Shown here: positions 46,120 to 64,000 of the stretch, one piece after another
How the letters are laid out: every line of letters starts with the position of its first letter
Position numbering within the stretch: the stretch's first letter is position 1
Source: Aurelia coerulea
Taxonomy: Eukaryota > Cnidaria > Scyphozoa > Semaeostomeae > Ulmaridae
Assembly: GCA_039566865.1 (NCBI GenBank)
Contig: CM076944.1
Location: forward strand, 10,376,501-10,440,500
Direction of reading: 5' to 3'
DNA length: 64,000 nt
Program-made: the position numbers and the translations under genes
The notes under the pieces: model-generated
Seen by the model: only the letters and a program-made list of their open reading frames with translations
Databases searched by the model: none
Told to the model about the DNA's origin: nothing

Positions 46120-46130
46120 CTTTGGTATAA

Positions 46131-46546
46131 AAGCTTTATTGATCAACTTTGTTTATCATTAAAACGAGGACTTTAAAAAGAAACTTTTGATGCTAGGCTG
46201 CAGAGAAGAGAAATTCGATGGCCAAACGAGATCTTAACTCTTGCGAAAAGTGCGAAAAGTAGCCTGCGTTCCAGGCCCTCCAAAAAGGATAGTGGGGTCT
46301 TGAACACAGGCTAGTGAAAAGGGGTTCTTTGTGTTCAGACGAGGAACAAATAATTAGCAAAAAGATCAGTGCAATGCACACATGAAGAATATTGTATGTG
46401 TAGTGTGCAGCGTTTTTTGGTTCTTTCTTATTTCGTCTTGTTTTCACATTTTAACATTTCCAATGAGTAGTAAATAGAGAAAAGCTTAGTAGTTTGGTCT
46501 GTCAGCACAATCATTGTGCAAAATATGATACCAGCATGAAACTTGG
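46131..46546. other. Intergenic stretch, nothing recognised
   Basis: AT-rich; no gene or known repeat. Confidence 0.4.
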
Positions 46547-46630
46547 TACCCTGGGTGCCAGAGCCAAAATTTAGATTTATAAAAAATTAAAAAGATGTTA
46601 TTAATTTTTTTGGCTCTGGTACACAGGGTA
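46547..46630. mobile_element. TACCCTG-type MITE, 84 bp, 9-bp TSD
   Basis: Ends TACCCTGGGTGCCAGAGCC and, inverted, TACCCTGTGTACCAGAGCC; flanks GAAACTTGG and GAAAATTGG match at 8 of 9. Same family as 17449-17508. Confidence 0.88.
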
Positions 46631-46699
46631 GAAAATTGGTAAGTAGACTTGTCAAGTTTGACATGCTGAAAACGAAGCGATACAGACAAAAGCTGAAAA

Positions 46700-47440
46700 T
46701 GCCCCCAAATGCTATTTTTAGACAGGGGTGGTTGATTCCTGTTGTTATTTTTAAAGAGGCTGCCTTCGTAAAACGGAAACAGAAAGTGATAAAGAAATGA
46801 AACGTTTTGGTTTCTACACATTCTGATATCTAAAAATAATAACGAACAGACCCAATCAAAAGTTACCCCTTAGTGCTAATAACTTCAGATGGGGCTACTT
46901 GGTCCCAGTCCTCTATAGGGGCCTCCATTGCAAAGCGGAAACAGTAAATGATAAAGAAATAAAACGATAACGAACAGACCCAATCATACATGAAACCTTT
47001 TGGTTTCTTCACATTCTGATATACCAAAAACGATAACGAACAGACCCAATCAAAAAATACCTCTAAGTGCTAACTTTAGATCGGGGTCGGGATACTTGGT
47101 CCCAGTCCACTATATGGGCCTCCATTCCATGCAAATAAAGCGGAAACAGTATTAGTGATAAAGAAATGAAATGCTTTGGTTTGTACACATTCTGATACGC
47201 TAAAAACGATAACGAGCAGACCCAATGCAAAATTACCCCTTTTAGTGCTAACTTCAGATAGGGTCACTGGGTCCCAGTCCCCTATATGGGCCTCCATGGC
47301 AAAGCGGAAACAGAAAATGAATCATTTTGGTTTCTACACATCACATTCTGATATTCTGAGAACTATAACGAACAGACCCAATAGAAAAAATTTCCCTAAG
47401 TGCTAATTTTAGACGGTGGTGTGATTGGTCCCAGTCCTCT
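46700..47440. repeat. Satellite-like tandem array, about 160-190-bp unit
   Basis: Four to five diverged units, each with AACGAACAGACCCAATC, GTGCTAA-type, GGTCCCAGTCC-CTAT and GCGGAAACAG words in the same order. Unit length is irregular and one unit is partly deleted near 46970-47035. Non-coding; lies between the two host genes. Confidence 0.85.
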
Positions 47441-47568
47441 AGAGCTTGTATTGTACAAAATGCTGGAAAGGGTCTGGTACGTAGAAGTACCCAGAATAAG
47501 GGTACATTGATGCGTCTTCATTCCGCGGTTGCATTAATATCAATGCTGTAAATGTCCCTCCCCCCTCC

Positions 47569-47870
47569 CAGGGCCGTCGTGAGAGGGGCCGGGCCCGAGG
47601 GCCAGGGAAGAAGGAGGGCCCCGGCGCCGAAGGCGTCGGAAATTTTTCTGAATCACACCCTTTAATCCTTGGGCCACGCCCTCCTATGCACTGGTAAAAC
47701 GCTGCTTTTAGACTTCATTTGGAATCTCAGTGCGCCTGCAGGCCTGAAAATGTTCCTGAAAGAAAACTACAAGAAAGAAAAAATACATACCTTATCTTTT
47801 GCGGGCCCCCAATGGTCCCGGGCCCCCTGGTAACTACCCTGGCTAACTTCCCCCCCTCTCGACGGTCCTG
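47569..47870. mobile_element. hAT MITE, 302 bp
   Basis: Ends CAGGGCCGTCGTGAGAGGGG and CAGGACCGTCGAGAGGGGGG (inverted); flanking octamers CCCCCTCC and CACCCTCC match at 7 of 8. Subterminal GGGCCC words are like those of 41553-43218, so the same family. About 600 bp upstream of the ARF start. Confidence 0.85.
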
Positions 47871-47879
47871 CACCCTCCA

Positions 47880-61139
<13,260 letters not shown>

Positions 61140-62426
61140 CAGTCTTCGTAATATGAGGCGTGCGATCGCACGCGCACGCCTCCGCACACGCCTAAATCGT
61201 CCAAGGCGTGCGAAACGTCGCACAGGCAAACCTGAAAATTTACCGAATTTCATAAAATTTCAATCACAAACAATGTCGCAAAAAACAGAGCCCTCCTTTT
61301 ATTCAGAATTTGAAATTTCTCCTTCATTCATCACTCGATGCTACGATTTTGCTTCAGTCTCTTTACGAAAGGAAACCGTTGTAAAGGTCAGCTCAAGCTC
61401 ACTGGCGAAGCAAACAAGATGCAAGGATTTCAAACGGAACTTTAAATGTTTATTGATCGATCTTAGCAAAAAAATCTTTAAAGAACTGCAAGATGCGGAG
61501 GATAGACTTGTCTTTGATAATCTCTCCAATCTGTTGTATTTTGCGATAAAAAAGTTTCTTCGTGGGTCTATCATCGTTCTCTCTTCTTTGTTCATGTTCC
61601 TAGTTGAACTAAAGTGTTAACGTTGTCAAGAATCAGGGAGCGAAAATGATGAATAATACTCACGTTAATCTGTCTTTGACACAAAACCCTTCTCTGGATT
61701 TTCTGCAGTGCATCTCTAGAGTAGGCCCACTACGAATTTGCGTAAACTCTCCAATTAAACTTTAGATGCCTTAAGGCTTAAAGGTTTGGCTGCTTTTTCT
61801 AGAGCGTATATTCGCTACTTAATCACCTTCTTTAATCTGTCAATAACTTTTGTGAGATCTTTATTTGTTTTGAATTAGGCTTGAAGCCTAATTTAATTCC
61901 ACATTTTATTAAACGGGAAAACAGGAAACTGGATGGCCTAACTTTCCCTAACTTAAAAGGCAGTACCACAGAGAAATACACACTCAACGAAATATTTGTT
62001 GTAACTTTAGTAGCACGGCAGTTTCTTGCCTGCCTTCTCTCTTCTTGACAGGAAAATAAGCCATAAGTCTCGTGGAAGAGAGCATTCACCGATGCAAGAA
62101 CAACGTATTGAAAGCTTATCAATAAAGAGCAAAAAACACTCGAAAAGATCGACGCTATATTGGGGTTGATCACCCTCACAAGCTTTTATCTGAGGGCAAT
62201 AAAAGGCCGTTATCGATCAGCTTTCATAATTTACGGTAGTTTACGATATGAAATGTCATCTTGAAATCACCACCCCATATTTCTTGAGAACAAGAATGAA
62301 AAACAACAAATAATCGCAATGATGATGATGAAAGTTATCACTTTCGTATCGCACGCCATCGCACGCCTAAACTAACCAAGAGGTGCGAAACGCCGCACGC
62401 GGCCCATTTTCATATTACGAAGACTG
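61140..62426. mobile_element. TIR element with GCGTGCG clusters, 6-bp TSD
   Basis: Perfect 17-bp inverted ends CAGTCTTCGTAATATGA with GCTGAA on both sides (61134-61139, 62427-62432). Just inside each end GGCGTGCG/CGCACGCC words cluster (61157-61225 and 62348-62402), probably protein-binding sites. A 155-codon plus-strand frame starts inside the left end but shows no transposase motif. Superfamily unclear (hAT-like ends, unusual 6-bp duplication). In ARF intron 3. Confidence 0.8.
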
Positions 62427-62510
62427 GCTGAATGTATCAGTTTCACCTGATTTAACTCTCAGTAAACTCTAATCATATCAAGCATATCAAACACTTGTTT
62501 TTTTGACTGA

Positions 62511-63259
62511 ATAGCTTTCAGAAAGAACTTACTTGTTTTTGGTTGAATTTTTTGCTTTGTTACAACTTACCCTAAACCGACAAGGTGTGAAAATGTACTG
62601 TTCTGGTAAAGTGCATTTGAATATAGCATTCAAGCTCCATGTCAGGAGAAATAATACATATTTTACTCCAATACTGCATGAGAATTAGGAATTCACACTT
62701 ACTATGAAGCGCTGTAGAACGAAAAGTTCTGAAATCCAAAAATTTACTATTTGGCCAAAAATAGCTTTCAGAAAGAACTTACTTGTTTTTGGTGGAATTT
62801 TTTGCTTTGTTACAACTTACCCTAGACCGACAAGGTGTGAAAATGTACTGTTCTGGTAAAGTGCATTTGAATATAGCATTCAAGCTCCATGTCAGGAGAA
62901 ATAATACATATTTTACTCCAATACTGCATGAGAATTAGGAATTCACACTTACTATGAAGCGCTGTAGAACGAAAAGTTCTGAAATCCAAAAATTTACTAT
63001 TTGGCCAAAATAGCTTTCAGAAAGAACTTACTTGTTTTTGGTGGAATTTTTTGCTTTGTTACAACTTACCCTAGACCGACAAGGTGTGAAAATGTACTGT
63101 TCTGGTAAAGTGCATTTGAATATAGCATTCAAGCTCCATGTCAGGAGAAACAATACATATTTTACTCCAATACTGCATGAGAATTAGGAATTCACACTTA
63201 CTATGAAGCGCTGTAGAACGAAAAGTTCTGAAATCCAAAAATTTACTATTTGGCCAAAA
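62511..63259. repeat. Tandem array, three 250-bp units
   Basis: Units start at 62511, 62761 and 63010 (ATAGCTTTCAGAAAGAAC) and end TTTACTATTTGGCCAAAA. By eye they differ at only a few positions (for example GGTTGAA versus GGTGGAA), so the amplification is recent. No frame is conserved. In ARF intron 3. Confidence 0.95.
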
Positions 63260-64000
63260 ATGGGGAAAACATTGCTAAAAAAATAACCGCCGGTAAGAAC
63301 AACAAGAACCACTTTTTAATTTTAAGTTACTAACGAGACATTCATTCACATAAAAGCTGGTGAGCACCGCTTTAATAGCGGAAGAGAAATACCCTCTGCC
63401 CCTCTCACTTCTAGCCCTGATCTCCCCTAATGGATTGATTGAAGCTGAGGGACCCTTCAAATTGATCATGCAACTTTTGTCACAATGAAATCTCTTAAGC
63501 AGCCACAAGTTGTGCAAAAGCAGCCGATACGATCTCTTAAATAACAAAATATTGTCCTAACTTTATTCCAAAAAATATCAAATTGAAATGCCAAATGTTT
63601 CGATTAATCATCCAGAAAATCGGATCTTTCAACTGAACTTTGATCTTTTTCATCAGGGAACAGCCGAATTCTCTTGGTAAACGACCGATTTCAAAAATGG
63701 CGATAGCCAGATACTTAGAGAACGTTTCCACTGTACCAGTACAGTTTTAATCCGTCACTAAATTGTTACGGTTCAAGAGCGTTTACACTGCTCCAGCACA
63801 AAACTTTTCTGCAGACATAAGGAACACAAGTGTTGCAGATTTGCAGGAACGGTGTAAACGGGAGGCTGATCCGTTACACTTTAGTTACAGATCCAAAGGT
63901 GTACCGGTAGAGTATAAACGGGGTCTTAAAATTATAGATAAAGTTTACATCTCGGCGTCTGGCACTCAACGGTCTGACCGCGCAGAGTTGCCGCCACTTA
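63260..64000. other. ARF intron 3, right edge
   Basis: No ARF exon, RNA or clear element recognised. The last ARF exon(s) must lie further right. Confidence 0.45.

Noticed and set aside
61153..61620. Plus-strand 155-codon frame inside the GCGTGCG element
   Set aside because: Its Arg-rich start is simply the GC-rich subterminal repeat read as codons, and no transposase motif is visible. Kept only as a remark in the element entry.

Overview
The window looks like nuclear DNA from an invertebrate animal. It has spliced genes with long introns, one eukaryotic tRNA gene, and a very dense load of transposable-element debris. The LINE reverse-transcriptase fragments resemble, from memory, elements common in anthozoan cnidarians (corals, anemones, octocorals). 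That assignment is an inference; no species can be named from sequence alone. The DNA is AT-rich, with many poly-G/C tracts inside mobile elements.

Two host protein genes are well supported. (1) A minus-strand phytanoyl-CoA-dioxygenase-like gene (45125 down to 32650) has four exons joining in phase into a 327-residue protein with a probable mitochondrial presequence and a complete Fe(II)/2-oxoglutarate site. One 105-bp exon, carrying the HxD metal ligands, is hidden between LINE fragments. (2) A plus-strand class I ARF GTPase gene runs from 48469 and is cut off by the right edge: exons 1-3 encode residues 1-128 and the final exon(s) are not in the window. A tRNA-Arg(CCG) gene lies at 30023-30095.

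Layout: 1-12.1 kb is intergenic, with palindromic MITEs, foldback elements and a minisatellite. 12.55-15.57 kb is a 3'-truncated, frame-broken Ty3/Gypsy element. 15.86-18.70 kb is a minus-strand LINE carrying two nested MITEs. 18.7-25.3 kb holds foldbacks and a hAT MITE. 25.3-29.9 kb is nested LINE, foldback and TIR-element debris. 30.0-32.6 kb has the tRNA and MITEs. 32.65-45.13 kb is the dioxygenase gene, its introns full of mariner-like MITEs, hAT elements, foldbacks and LINE pieces. 45.3-47.9 kb has short palindromic MITEs and a satellite array. 48.47-64 kb is the ARF gene; its intron 1 holds an intact, antisense Ty3/Gypsy element with two LTRs that look identical, ending 52 bp before exon 2.

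The main theme is an unusual diversity of perfect or near-perfect long palindromes from unrelated element families. Many have readable target-site duplications (8 bp hAT, 9 bp MULE/foldback-like, TTAA, TA, TTA). Several sit inside introns of the two genes, where transcripts would form long hairpins. No transposase gene is visible, so nearly all DNA elements here are non-autonomous. I see no bacterial-type operon, CRISPR array or defence system.
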